Of a stretch of DNA of 64,000 nucleotides, positions 16,029 to 24,232 are shown one piece after another. A model generated the notes under the pieces. That model made no database searches, was not told the origin of the DNA, and worked only from the letters and a program-made list of their open reading frames with translations. Within the stretch, counting starts at the first letter, position 1, and each line of letters opens with the position of its first letter. The stretch lies in contig CAZALE010000007.1 in NCBI GenBank assembly GCA_964486055.1, positions 1 to 64,000 of the forward strand, in the 5' to 3' direction. This stretch comes from J014 sp964486055 (lineage in GTDB: Bacteria; Acidobacteriota; Blastocatellia; Pyrinomonadales; Pyrinomonadaceae). The translations under genes and the position numbers were made by a program.

Positions 16029-17000
16029 CTAAGTTTCTAAACCTTCGGTTTTAAACCATTCAACAAACTTCCTGATTCCATCTTCGATGTTCGTCTGCGG
16101 ATTATAACCAAGAAGTGCACGGGACTTGGAGATATCGGCAAAAGTTATTGGCACATCGCCGGGTTGATGAGGTTTTTTATCTATCAACGCTTTCTTTCCG
16201 AGATTTTCCTCCAGCAGTTGAATCAAGTATCTCAATTCGATGGTTCTCGATTCACCTAGATTGAAAATCTCATAATCGGATCTATCATAATCTATTGCAT
16301 TTCTGACTCCTTGAATGATGTCATCAATGTATGTGTAATCTCTTTTAGTACTGCCATCACCAAACATCGGCAAAGGCTTACCCTGCCAAATTAATCTTGA
16401 AAACTTATGAATTGCGAGATCCGGTCGCTGCCGTGCCCCATAAACCGTGAAAAATCTTAAGCAAACCACTCTAATTCCATATAGATGTGAATAAGTATGA
16501 CATATCAGTTCACCCGCAGCCTTTGTGGCAGCATAAGGAGAGATGGGACAAGATATCTTATCATCCTCTGAAAACGGCACTTTACAGTTTATTCCATAGA
16601 CACTCGAGGACGAGCCGAAGATAAATTGTCTAATCCCAAACTCTCTTGCTATCTCCAGCATGTTTAGAGTGCCCTCTACATTTACCTTTGTATATGCATT
16701 TGGATCAAGAAGTGAAGGTCTGACACCAGCTAACGCCGCTAGATGTACTATGACATCGATTTTGTTTTCACTAAATATCCTGCTTAATGATGATTTATCG
16801 AGTATGTCAGCTTCATATAGATGAAACCTCGAATTTGCAAGGTGAGCGGATACGTTCCTGCGTTTTATTTTTGGCGAGTAAAAATCATTAAAGTTATCGA
16901 CTACGAATACTTGCCATTTATCTTCCTTAATCAATGCGTCAACAAGATGAGAACCTATAAATCCAGCACCGCCTGTGATTAAAATGTTATTTAAACCCAT
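16029..17000 (-). CDS. NAD-dependent sugar-nucleotide epimerase (UDP-glucuronate 4-epimerase-like)
   Basis: A 323-residue extended SDR. NAD-binding GGAGFIGSH (about 10-18), the active-site Ser run SSSSVYG (about 130), YxxxK as YAATK (Tyr156/Lys160), and substrate-site KFSRLIWQGKPLPMFGDGS followed by RDYTYIDD. These fit the UDP-glucuronate/UDP-galactose 4-epimerase branch; the exact sugar is uncertain. The ATG at 17000 (with GAGGGA upstream) is preferred to the GTG one codon earlier. It lies directly upstream of folD. Likely role: precursor supply for surface polysaccharide. Confidence 0.88.
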   Translation of the reverse strand: MGLNNILITGGAGFIGSHLVDALIKEDKWQVFVVDNFNDFYSPKIKRRNVSAHLANSRFHLYEADILDKSSLSRIFSENKIDVIVHLAALAGVRPSLLDPNAYTKVNVEGTLNMLEIAREFGIRQFIFGSSSSVYGINCKVPFSEDDKISCPISPYAATKAAGELICHTYSHLYGIRVVCLRFFTVYGARQRPDLAIHKFSRLIWQGKPLPMFGDGSTKRDYTYIDDIIQGVRNAIDYDRSDYEIFNLGESRTIELRYLIQLLEENLGKKALIDKKPHQPGDVPITFADISKSRALLGYNPQTNIEDGIRKFVEWFKTEGLET

Positions 17001-17224
17001 CACTTCCCTCGCTTATGATCATTACAGATTAATGACTAATAAATCATCGATCTTACACTTGTTTTCTTAGAAGCTTAAAAGCATGGCAGAAAGATTTTAT
17101 AAGATTACTAATCAACAAAGTTTACGTTCCAGGCTCATTTGGATCTTACTACTGACTCGGCTATTGAGTGACTCGACAAGAAATTTATTGCTATGGCTGA
17201 TACTTGAGCTATTCGAGGAATCAT

Positions 17225-18535
17225 TCATTCTTTTGATGAATTCATTAAGTCTTCAATTTCCTCGACTTCCTTCGGAACTTTCGAAGTTAGTATTTCATTT
17301 CCCTTCTCTGTCACTAAAACATCATCCTCAATTCTTATACCAATTCCGCGATATTTAGCTGGTGCGTCCTTATCATCAGGTTGAACATAAATTCCCGGCT
17401 CAACAGTCAAGACCATGCCAGGTTCAAACGGCCTAGATTTAGTCGCCTCTTGATCCAAGAAATATCTACCAGCATCGTGAACGTCCAATCCCAAATAATG
17501 CCCTACTCCATGCATGTAATATCTTTCATAGGCCTTTTCTTTGATTAATTTTTTGGTATTACCCTTGAGTAATCCGAGTTTTTTCATGCCCTCCGTGAGA
17601 AGCTCGATGGAAAGCTCCTGACGTTGTTGCACAGTCACTCCTTTCTTCGTGGCCTCAATACATGCTTTTTGTACCTCGAGCACCACCTCATAAACCTCTC
17701 GCTGCGCTTTACTGAATCGTCCATTTATCGGAAACGTACGCGTAATGTCTGAGGCGTAGCCTTTATACTCACACCCGGCATCGATTAGCAACAGGTCTCC
17801 GTCCTTTAAAACTGCGTTATTCTCTACATAATGAAGTATAGTGGCATTAGCTCCAGCACCAACAATGGAATTGTAAGCAGGACCGGACGCCCCAAACATC
17901 CTAAAGTGATATTCAATTATTGCCTCAACTTGAGCTTCGGTCATGCCGGGCTTAACAGCTTTCATGGCTGCTATATGGGCTGCAGCAGCAATATCACAGG
18001 ACTTACGCATTATTTGAATTTCTTCACGTGTTTTGTGAAGGCGCATTTCACCAATGATGATCGTCGGATCAACTATTGTGTGCGGAGGATATGGTGTTTT
18101 CAACCGCCTAAATCTCTGCAGTGAAAGATACTGTAAAATTAGCCGGTCTAACTTTTCATCAACACCGAAACGATAGTAAAGCTTCTCTTTGCCATTCAAA
18201 AATGAAGGCATCCTTTTCTCAAATTCATCTATTGAATAGGCCTTACTTGCTCCATAGTTTCTGACTGCTCCGTCTATTCCCTCTCTACGGCCATTCCATA
18301 TCTCCATCTCTGGGTCACGTGGTCTTACAAATAAAACGTAAGGATGCTTTTTGTCCGACGGCGATATAACGGCGATTGCATCGGGTTCCGGAAATCCAGT
18401 CAGATAAAAAAAGTCTGAATCTTGTCTGAATTTATATTCGGTATCGTAGCTGCGGGTTTTTTCATGAGCTGCCGGTATAATGGCAACGGCATCATTACCT
18501 ATGGCATGCATGAACTCTAGTAATTGTCTTTTCAT
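17225..18535 (-). CDS. pepP: Xaa-Pro aminopeptidase (M24B)
   Basis: A 436-residue metallopeptidase removing N-terminal residues before proline. An AMP_N domain (about 1-130, with TEYKFRQDSDFFYLTGFPEP) precedes the pita-bread domain. The dinuclear metal ligands are visible: Asp in DAGCEYKGYASDITRTFP (two Asp), His in HGVGHYLGLDVHD, Glu in EPGIY and Glu in GIGIRIEDD. The ATG at 18535 with GGAAG upstream is chosen; the frame extends to a TTG at 18544 that overlaps the upstream gene. Part of a minus-strand run with the Mpo1-like and aldo/keto reductase genes. Confidence 0.93.
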   Translation of the reverse strand: MKRQLLEFMHAIGNDAVAIIPAAHEKTRSYDTEYKFRQDSDFFYLTGFPEPDAIAVISPSDKKHPYVLFVRPRDPEMEIWNGRREGIDGAVRNYGASKAYSIDEFEKRMPSFLNGKEKLYYRFGVDEKLDRLILQYLSLQRFRRLKTPYPPHTIVDPTIIIGEMRLHKTREEIQIMRKSCDIAAAAHIAAMKAVKPGMTEAQVEAIIEYHFRMFGASGPAYNSIVGAGANATILHYVENNAVLKDGDLLLIDAGCEYKGYASDITRTFPINGRFSKAQREVYEVVLEVQKACIEATKKGVTVQQRQELSIELLTEGMKKLGLLKGNTKKLIKEKAYERYYMHGVGHYLGLDVHDAGRYFLDQEATKSRPFEPGMVLTVEPGIYVQPDDKDAPAKYRGIGIRIEDDVLVTEKGNEILTSKVPKEVEEIEDLMNSSKE

Positions 18536-18540
18536 AATGA

Positions 18541-18864
18541 TCAACTTCCAAGGATTCTCTTTACTTCCTTATCCATTTTGCCTGATAACATTAAGAACAT
18601 CATTTTGTAATCCGAGATAAATGACCAAAGAGGATATTTAAAGGTAGCTGGCTTATTTTTCTCTATGAAGAAATGGGAGAACCAGGCAAACCCATACCCT
18701 ACAAACAAACACATTGGAAAGTAATACCATAAACCTTTCCATAGAAAAATTAGAAAAAGCAAGCTAGCCATTAAAGTTCCGACACAGTGAAACAATCGGG
18801 TCATTGGTTTACTGTGTTCCTGAACGTAAAATTCCCAAAACTGCGAATAATTTTCAATTCTCAT
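18541..18864 (-). CDS. Mpo1-like (DUF962) integral membrane protein
   Basis: A 107-residue protein with two to three helices. It has the family's conserved histidines: EHSKPMTRLFHCVGT near the N-terminus and WFSHFFIEKNKPATFKYP in the middle, then LWSFISDYKMM. Yeast Mpo1 is a 2-hydroxy fatty acid dioxygenase with Fe bound by such His residues; a similar role in bacterial fatty-acid alpha-oxidation is inferred. GGAG lies 8 nt before the start. It begins just after the aldo/keto reductase stop and ends a few nucleotides before the pepP ATG, so the three genes form an operon. Confidence 0.85.
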   Translation of the reverse strand: MRIENYSQFWEFYVQEHSKPMTRLFHCVGTLMASLLFLIFLWKGLWYYFPMCLFVGYGFAWFSHFFIEKNKPATFKYPLWSFISDYKMMFLMLSGKMDKEVKRILGS

Positions 18865-18866
18865 TT

Positions 18867-19979
18867 TTAAGCTCCGAATTCTGTGAGATTGAAAAGTCTC
18901 TGAAATGTCTCTAACTCACAAACATCAAATTTAGCTAATCTCATGTTTTCCTCAACATGAGAAACTTGACTCATCCCCACTAATGCAGTTGTAACGCCGG
19001 GCGTTGAGCGCACGAATTGTATAGCCGCCATTGCGTCGGTCAGGTTATCGCCGAGATGTCGGCGAATTCCCTCAGGAACGTTGTTTACTATGTTACCCTG
19101 CAACAAAGCAGCACTACAAATAACCTTAATTCCTAATTCCTCTGCGGCTTTTAATGGAGTGACGTAATCTCCCGCCAATGGCTGATTTGCTGATAGATAA
19201 GCCTCAAGCATCGATAGATTGTAAGGCAGTTGAACGAATTTGAATCCGTGTCCTTCTCCAGCTATTTGCTTTGCAAGATTAACCATGCTTTCCATGGGGT
19301 GATAATATCTTTTCTCCGGCGAGATTCTAAAACCATTCCAGGTAGCAACTCCGTAGAAATTAATCTTACCCTCACTTCTATTTTTTTCGAGTAATTCGAA
19401 AGCTTTTAACAACCTATTTTCAAAAGTCTCTCTATCAACTACTTGCAATTGAGACTCTGGATTATGAATATAAAAAAGATCAATTCCCTCAAGACCTAGA
19501 TTTTGAAGCGATTGATCGATCTGAGATTGCAGGTATTCGGGACGAATGCAATGACTTTTTCCTACCAAATCCTCAAAAGACGCTAATCCTTTACTTACAA
19601 AATTCTGCTCGAAGTATTCATCTACATCCCAGGCAGGTTCATTATCAAATGGCAAGTAACCAGCCTTCGTGCATACAAAAAGCTCGTCTCTACCAAATCC
19701 TCTTTCCCTCAAAAGACTTAGTGCTTTTCCAATGTTTCTCTCGCTTCGCTGAAAACGATAATTTATTGCTGTATCTAAGACGTTTCCACCAAGTTCCACA
19801 AACCTCACTATCGCTTTGACATAACTTTCATCTGTCTCTTCGTCCCAATTTCCTAGATAGGTGCCGATACCTATCGATGAAAGCTGAAGATCGTAGGCTG
19901 ATCTAAAATGCCCTTTTCCAGCATCATTGAATCTATTAGCAAACCTCGCCGTGCCATCTTTAGTCGCAAATCTTTCCAT
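18867..19979 (-). CDS. Aldo/keto reductase
   Basis: A 370-residue NADPH-dependent reductase of the TIM-barrel AKR superfamily. The tetrad is visible: Asp in GGNVLDTAINY and the Tyr of that segment, Lys in FVCTKAGYLP, His in LFYIHNPES. The C-terminal cofactor segment is TPGVTTALVGMSQVSHVEENM. The insert between the Lys strand and the catalytic His (YFEQNFVSKGLASFEDL) is longer than in most members. GGAGAG precedes the ATG. Substrate unknown. First gene of the three-gene run with the Mpo1-like and PepP genes. Confidence 0.9.
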   Translation of the reverse strand: MERFATKDGTARFANRFNDAGKGHFRSAYDLQLSSIGIGTYLGNWDEETDESYVKAIVRFVELGGNVLDTAINYRFQRSERNIGKALSLLRERGFGRDELFVCTKAGYLPFDNEPAWDVDEYFEQNFVSKGLASFEDLVGKSHCIRPEYLQSQIDQSLQNLGLEGIDLFYIHNPESQLQVVDRETFENRLLKAFELLEKNRSEGKINFYGVATWNGFRISPEKRYYHPMESMVNLAKQIAGEGHGFKFVQLPYNLSMLEAYLSANQPLAGDYVTPLKAAEELGIKVICSAALLQGNIVNNVPEGIRRHLGDNLTDAMAAIQFVRSTPGVTTALVGMSQVSHVEENMRLAKFDVCELETFQRLFNLTEFGA

Positions 19980-20046
19980 CTTTCTCTCCGTTGATCTTTT
20001 AATGAAACTTTTCAGGAAAATTCACAAGTCAACAAAACAAAAGATA

Positions 20047-20538
20047 TCAAGCCGAGAGTAATTTTTCCACTATCGCAACCACCTGTTTCAAGCCAAATTC
20101 ATCTATTTCAGAAAAATCATTCAGTTTGTCACTATCAACATCCAGCACTCCAAAGACCTGCCCATCAGAATTGAAAATCGGCAGGACAATCTCCGATCTA
20201 GATAGAGAGCTACAAGCAATATGGCCTGGAAAAGCGTCCACGTCAGGCACTATTACGACTTTTCGATTAGTATAAGCATATCCACAAACTCCTTTATCGA
20301 GTTCTATCCTCGTGCATGCTACCGGACCCTGAAATGGTCCTAAAACCAAATACTCGTCTTTTTTTATGTAAAATCCCACCCAAAAAAAGTTCAGAGCCTC
20401 TTTTACAGCGCCTGCAATGTTAGCCAGATTCGCTATAATATCACTCTCGCCGGCAACTAGGCTCTCTATCTGCGGTATTAATTCTTCATAAATCTGCTTT
20501 CTATCCGTCGTTTTGGAAATTTTCAAAGCCTCTGCCAT
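20047..20538 (-). CDS. Free methionine-R-sulfoxide reductase (GAF type, fRMsr)
   Basis: A 163-residue single GAF domain with the three conserved cysteines of fRMsr: Cys75 in GPVACTRI, Cys85 in KGVCGYA and Cys109 in GHIACSS, plus the SRSEIVLPI and GVLDVDSD signatures. It reduces free Met-R-SO in the cytoplasm with thioredoxin-type reductants. It is divergent from the cysQ-like gene, sharing a 56-nt intergenic region. Confidence 0.93.
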   Translation of the reverse strand: MAEALKISKTTDRKQIYEELIPQIESLVAGESDIIANLANIAGAVKEALNFFWVGFYIKKDEYLVLGPFQGPVACTRIELDKGVCGYAYTNRKVVIVPDVDAFPGHIACSSLSRSEIVLPIFNSDGQVFGVLDVDSDKLNDFSEIDEFGLKQVVAIVEKLLSA

Positions 20539-20582
20539 GCCTTAAAGTTTAGCACCTGAAACAATATCAAAACAAAATGTGG

Positions 20583-20588
20583 TAAAAT
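20583..20588 (+). promoter_or_regulatory. -10 element giving a probably leaderless transcript
   Basis: TAAAAT ends exactly 6 nt before the GTG at 20595, so transcription should begin at or within a base of the start codon. No ribosome binding site is present, which fits leaderless translation. No clear -35 is seen. Confidence 0.4.
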
Positions 20589-20594
20589 TTTAGA

Positions 20595-21494
20595 GTGTTC
20601 AATACAGAACTTAATACCGCAATAAATTTAGCCATTGCCGCTGGCGAAGAAATAATGCGGCTTTATGAAGATGGCTTTGAAGTAGAAACTAAAAAGCTTA
20701 ATCATAATTTCACTGAGCCAGTAACTTCAGCCGATAAAAGAGCCAACGAACTGATCGTCTCTGAGCTTAAAAATTTATTCTCAGAGGATGGAATTCTATC
20801 CGAAGAATTAGAGGATGATCTAAATCGCCTCAATAAAAAAAGAGTTTGGATAATAGATCCTATAGATGGAACTAAAGGATTCGTCGAAGGAGCTGACGAT
20901 TTTGCAGTGCAAATAGGATTCGTTTACGAATCTAAGCCGGTAGTTGGCGTTGTTTACCAACCAGCACAAAAACGCCTATTTTTCGCCTCTGAGAACAAAG
21001 GTGCTTTCTTGGTGGAGAATGAAAAAACTCCTCGAAGACTACATGTCAACGAAAAGAATGAAATAGAGGATATGATATTAGCTGTCAGTCGCTTACACAA
21101 AAGTCCCAAATTATCTGAAATAACATCAAGGCTTAGGTTTAAAGAAGAAATACAACACGGATCCGTCGGATTAAAAATAGGGCTAATTGCTGAAGGTAAA
21201 GCTGATCTTTATATCCACTTGTCACCGCACACTAAACTTTGGGATACTTGCGCGCCTCAGGTAATCCTTGAGGAATCAGGTGGAATTCTAACAGACTTGT
21301 TTGGTGAGAAATTAGACTACCACTCTAGCGACACACAAAACTATAACGGCATACTGGCCACGAATCGAGCCTGTCACGAGCAGATCCTCTCAAAATTGAT
21401 TCCAATTCTCAAAGAAATTGGTAGATTAAAGCTTAAAAAATCATCTAATGAAATCAAAGAAGCTAAGCTGCATGATCAAAACGCACAAAAATAA
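20595..21494 (+). CDS. CysQ-like / inositol-monophosphatase family phosphatase
   Basis: A 299-residue Mg-dependent phosphatase of the FIG superfamily. Metal and substrate motifs: TSADKRAN with SEELEDD, the hallmark WIIDPIDGTKGFVEG, and the second Asp in HTKLWDTCAPQVILEESGG. The TKGF form and overall spacing favour 3'-phosphoadenosine 5'-phosphate phosphatase (CysQ) over inositol phosphatase, though both remain possible. The GTG start is chosen because the first residues (AINLAIAAGEEIM) are conserved and no better start exists; transcription is probably leaderless. The last ~20 residues are a charged extension beyond the usual family end. Confidence 0.87.
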   Translation: MFNTELNTAINLAIAAGEEIMRLYEDGFEVETKKLNHNFTEPVTSADKRANELIVSELKNLFSEDGILSEELEDDLNRLNKKRVWIIDPIDGTKGFVEGADDFAVQIGFVYESKPVVGVVYQPAQKRLFFASENKGAFLVENEKTPRRLHVNEKNEIEDMILAVSRLHKSPKLSEITSRLRFKEEIQHGSVGLKIGLIAEGKADLYIHLSPHTKLWDTCAPQVILEESGGILTDLFGEKLDYHSSDTQNYNGILATNRACHEQILSKLIPILKEIGRLKLKKSSNEIKEAKLHDQNAQK

Positions 21495-21678
21495 CTTACC
21501 CTTTAGGTTCAATTGCTGTATTGTATGAGAGTCACCTGCTTTCTTTAATTTCTATTTGCAGCCAACTAGGTAAATGCAAATTTAATATGCTGACTCAAAG
21601 TCTACCTTGTAACGCTCAGGAATAGATGATATCATTATGCCAATCTAATTTAAGGGTGCTATAGAGCGTAAGCTGTTT

Positions 21679-21684
21679 TATAAT
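21679..21684 (+). promoter_or_regulatory. -10 element giving a probably leaderless transcript
   Basis: Consensus TATAAT ends 6 nt before the ATG at 21691, the same spacing as at 20583-20588. No ribosome binding site precedes the ATG. No convincing -35 is seen 16-19 bp upstream. Confidence 0.45.
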
Positions 21685-21690
21685 CTACGT

Positions 21691-22944
21691 ATGAAGTTTT
21701 TACACATTTCAGATATTCATCTAGGATGCGATCGTTATGGCATCGAGAATGCGGAAAAAGATTTTTTCGATGCCTTCAATGATCTAATACAACGGTACGC
21801 TCTCGGTGGAAAAGTAGATTTTATCCTGATAGCCGGAGATTTTTTTCATAAACAGCAGTTAACACCACAAACGCTTAACTACGCTTACGCAGTTCTCGAG
21901 CAGATAAGAAAAGAAAAAATTCCAGTCGTGGTAGTAGAGGGTAATCATGACAAACGAGCACCTAACCAGAAATTCGCGTGGTTACAGGTCTTGGCAAATT
22001 GGAAATTTATCCATTTTCTACAGCCAACAGTCAAATCTCATGAAAACGAAAAAGAGATTATCTATGAAAGGTGGGATGAACAAAAAGCTCGAGGAGGGTA
22101 TGTTGATATTGGCCAGGCTCGTATCTTTGGCTCATCATGGTATGGAGCATCGATCAATCTGGTAGTCCCCAAGCTTATCGAAGGCATTCGTAAGGCTCGC
22201 CGTGATGGAGCTTTTCATATACTTCTGCTTCATACTGACATTGAGGGACATGAAAAAGGCTTCTCCACAGGATTAAGTAGAGCCAATCTGAATAAGTTAA
22301 GAGAGGTGATTGATTACCTTGCTTTAGGGCACATTCATAAATCCTATGAGGAAGAAAATTGGATTTTCAATCCTGGCTCACTTGAACCAACAAACATTGA
22401 GGAAGTACAGGAAAAAAGAGGAGCATGGCTCATAGAGGTTGATGACGAAAACCATATAATATCGAAAGCTTTCATATCTGAATATAAAAAACGCGCATTT
22501 GACAGAATAGAAATCAAAGTTTCAGACTGCGTTGCCCCAGAAAATGTACATGAAATGATCGAAAAAAAATTAGAATCGAGAGATTACTCAGACACAATTG
22601 TTGAGGTGTCTCTAACTGGATTGCTCAGATTCTCTAATTCCTCGCTTGACTTGAAGAAAATCAGAGATAAAGTGTGCGAACTGACTAATGCTTATCATGT
22701 AAAAATCAGAAACAAAACCATAAGTGATAGCATAGATTCGCTCGAACCAGGAGAACGAACGAATAGCAGCGAGATCGAGGAAAGAGTAATAAGAAAACTG
22801 ATCCTAGCAGATTCAAGATTTAGGAAAGACGAAGATACCATCAAAAGAATGATAAACGCTACACTTACCTTGAAGAACATGGTGCTCGATGAAGAGTCTC
22901 CTGAGAACATATTTAATTCTCTCGAAGCACAACTTTTTAATTGA
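21691..22944 (+). CDS. SbcD/Mre11-like DNA repair exonuclease subunit
   Basis: A 417-residue metallophosphoesterase. All five nuclease motifs are visible: SDIHLG (7-12), GDFFHK, GNHD, HTDIEGH and GHIHK, and NPGSLEPTN closes the domain. A C-terminal capping region (about 270-415), helical and charged, replaces the Rad50/SbcC-binding part of classical SbcD. In the SbcCD/Mre11-Rad50 complex the enzyme trims DNA ends and hairpins, but the partner ATPase SbcC is not adjacent. It may act alone or with a remote partner. Probably leaderless. Confidence 0.88.
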   Translation: MKFLHISDIHLGCDRYGIENAEKDFFDAFNDLIQRYALGGKVDFILIAGDFFHKQQLTPQTLNYAYAVLEQIRKEKIPVVVVEGNHDKRAPNQKFAWLQVLANWKFIHFLQPTVKSHENEKEIIYERWDEQKARGGYVDIGQARIFGSSWYGASINLVVPKLIEGIRKARRDGAFHILLLHTDIEGHEKGFSTGLSRANLNKLREVIDYLALGHIHKSYEEENWIFNPGSLEPTNIEEVQEKRGAWLIEVDDENHIISKAFISEYKKRAFDRIEIKVSDCVAPENVHEMIEKKLESRDYSDTIVEVSLTGLLRFSNSSLDLKKIRDKVCELTNAYHVKIRNKTISDSIDSLEPGERTNSSEIEERVIRKLILADSRFRKDEDTIKRMINATLTLKNMVLDEESPENIFNSLEAQLFN

Positions 22945-22985
22945 TTTTTATTGCGCCGACAGTATATTAAAGGGCATCTAAGTTT

Positions 22986-23687
22986 ATGTCAGAAACATCA
23001 GGTAAACTTCAAGAATTGAACCAATTACCTATATTTCCTCTTCCGATCGTTTTATTTCCGAACGAATTACTGCCTTTGCATATATTTGAACCCCGTTATA
23101 AAAAGATGCTCGAGGATATTCAGGAAGATAACAATATTTTCGGCGTTTCGTATTTTAGGGCAGAAGAAGCGGCTACAAGTAACAGGCCACCCATAGGCAG
23201 TATCGGCTGCGCCACTGAAGTCAGAGAAATACAGAGGTTGCCAGATGGGCGCTCTAACATATTAACCATAGGTTTAGCCCGTTATGTTATTGAAAGATAT
23301 GTTAACTGCTCTAAACCTTATCTAATAGCTGAGGTTTCTTACTTTGAGGATGATGAGGAAGACGAAGAGTTACTTAAGCCTCTAGCTGATGAGGTTTTTC
23401 AAACATTCGTCAAAATAGCCAAAATGGCTCATGATCTTTCAGGAGAGAAAGGAAAAATGCCGGAGATTCCACAAGCTGAGCCACAAATCCTGTCTTTTTT
23501 AATCGGGGCATCTTTTAATCTTTCTCCAGAGGAAAAATATAAATTGCTGCAGACTAGATCCACTTTTGAGCGACTATCGCATTTATCAAAAAAGTTAAAA
23601 GAGATAGTTACACGAATTGAGACTACTACCAAGACAGTAAAAGTGGCACAATCTAACGGCCATACAGGAAGAAAGATTGAATTTTGA
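22986..23687 (+). CDS. LON substrate-binding (LON_N/PUA-like) domain protein
   Basis: A 233-residue protein with only the N-terminal substrate-binding domain of Lon protease: LPIFPLPIVLFPNELLPLHIFEPRYKKML at about 14-42, then GCATEVREIQRLPDGRSNILTIGLARYVIE, and a helical second half. There is no AAA or protease domain, so it is not a protease. Such proteins are widespread and of unknown role, perhaps binding unfolded segments. The C-terminal ~20 residues are a polar tail. It precedes the peroxiredoxin gene by 34 nt and is likely cotranscribed with it. Confidence 0.88.
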   Translation: MSETSGKLQELNQLPIFPLPIVLFPNELLPLHIFEPRYKKMLEDIQEDNNIFGVSYFRAEEAATSNRPPIGSIGCATEVREIQRLPDGRSNILTIGLARYVIERYVNCSKPYLIAEVSYFEDDEEDEELLKPLADEVFQTFVKIAKMAHDLSGEKGKMPEIPQAEPQILSFLIGASFNLSPEEKYKLLQTRSTFERLSHLSKKLKEIVTRIETTTKTVKVAQSNGHTGRKIEF

Positions 23688-23721
23688 AAAGGTAAGCAAG
23701 ATTGAAAATAAGGAGGAAAAT

Positions 23722-24180
23722 ATGTTAAAGGAAGGCGACATAGCACCTGACTTTAAAGCTAAAAATCAAGATGGTAAGGAAATCAAGCTATCAGATTTTC
23801 GTGGGCACAAAGTAGTCCTTTATTTTTATCCTAAAGACGACACGCCTGGTTGCACCAAAGAGGCTTGCTCTTTTCGTGATACATTTGAATCATTCAAAGC
23901 TAAAGGCATAAAAGTATTAGGCGTGTCGACTGATGATGAAAAATCGCATCAAAAATTCATATCTAAATACAATCTCCCGTTTGATCTTCTTGCAGACACC
24001 GACAAGTCAATTGTTTCTGCCTACGGAGTGTATGGTGAGAAAAGCATGTACGGAAAGAAATATTTTGGAGTAAATCGCACAACATTTCTAATCGATGAAA
24101 ATGGAAAGATCAAAAAAATCTTCGAAAAAGTGAAACCCGAGGGTCATGCCGAGGAAGTCTTAAAAGCTTTCGAGGAATAA
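23722..24180 (+). CDS. bcp: Thioredoxin-dependent peroxiredoxin (BCP/PrxQ)
   Basis: A 152-residue atypical 2-Cys peroxiredoxin reducing peroxides in the cytoplasm. YPKDDTPGCTKEACSFRD holds the peroxidatic Cys44 and the resolving Cys49 five residues on, the PrxQ arrangement. AAGGAGG lies 7 nt before the ATG at 23722 and decides the start; the same frame reads back to 23677 but overlaps the upstream gene. Confidence 0.96.
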   Translation: MLKEGDIAPDFKAKNQDGKEIKLSDFRGHKVVLYFYPKDDTPGCTKEACSFRDTFESFKAKGIKVLGVSTDDEKSHQKFISKYNLPFDLLADTDKSIVSAYGVYGEKSMYGKKYFGVNRTTFLIDENGKIKKIFEKVKPEGHAEEVLKAFEE

Positions 24181-24232
24181 ATAGCTCGCTGAAGAAAACT
24201 GTGATATAATTCTGCCGTCAAATGGAAAGCTC

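Noticed and set aside
17083..17358. 91-codon plus-strand frame opposite the 3' end of pepP
   Set aside because: Leu/Ser-rich antisense shadow; overlaps the clearly coding pepP C-terminus for about half its length.
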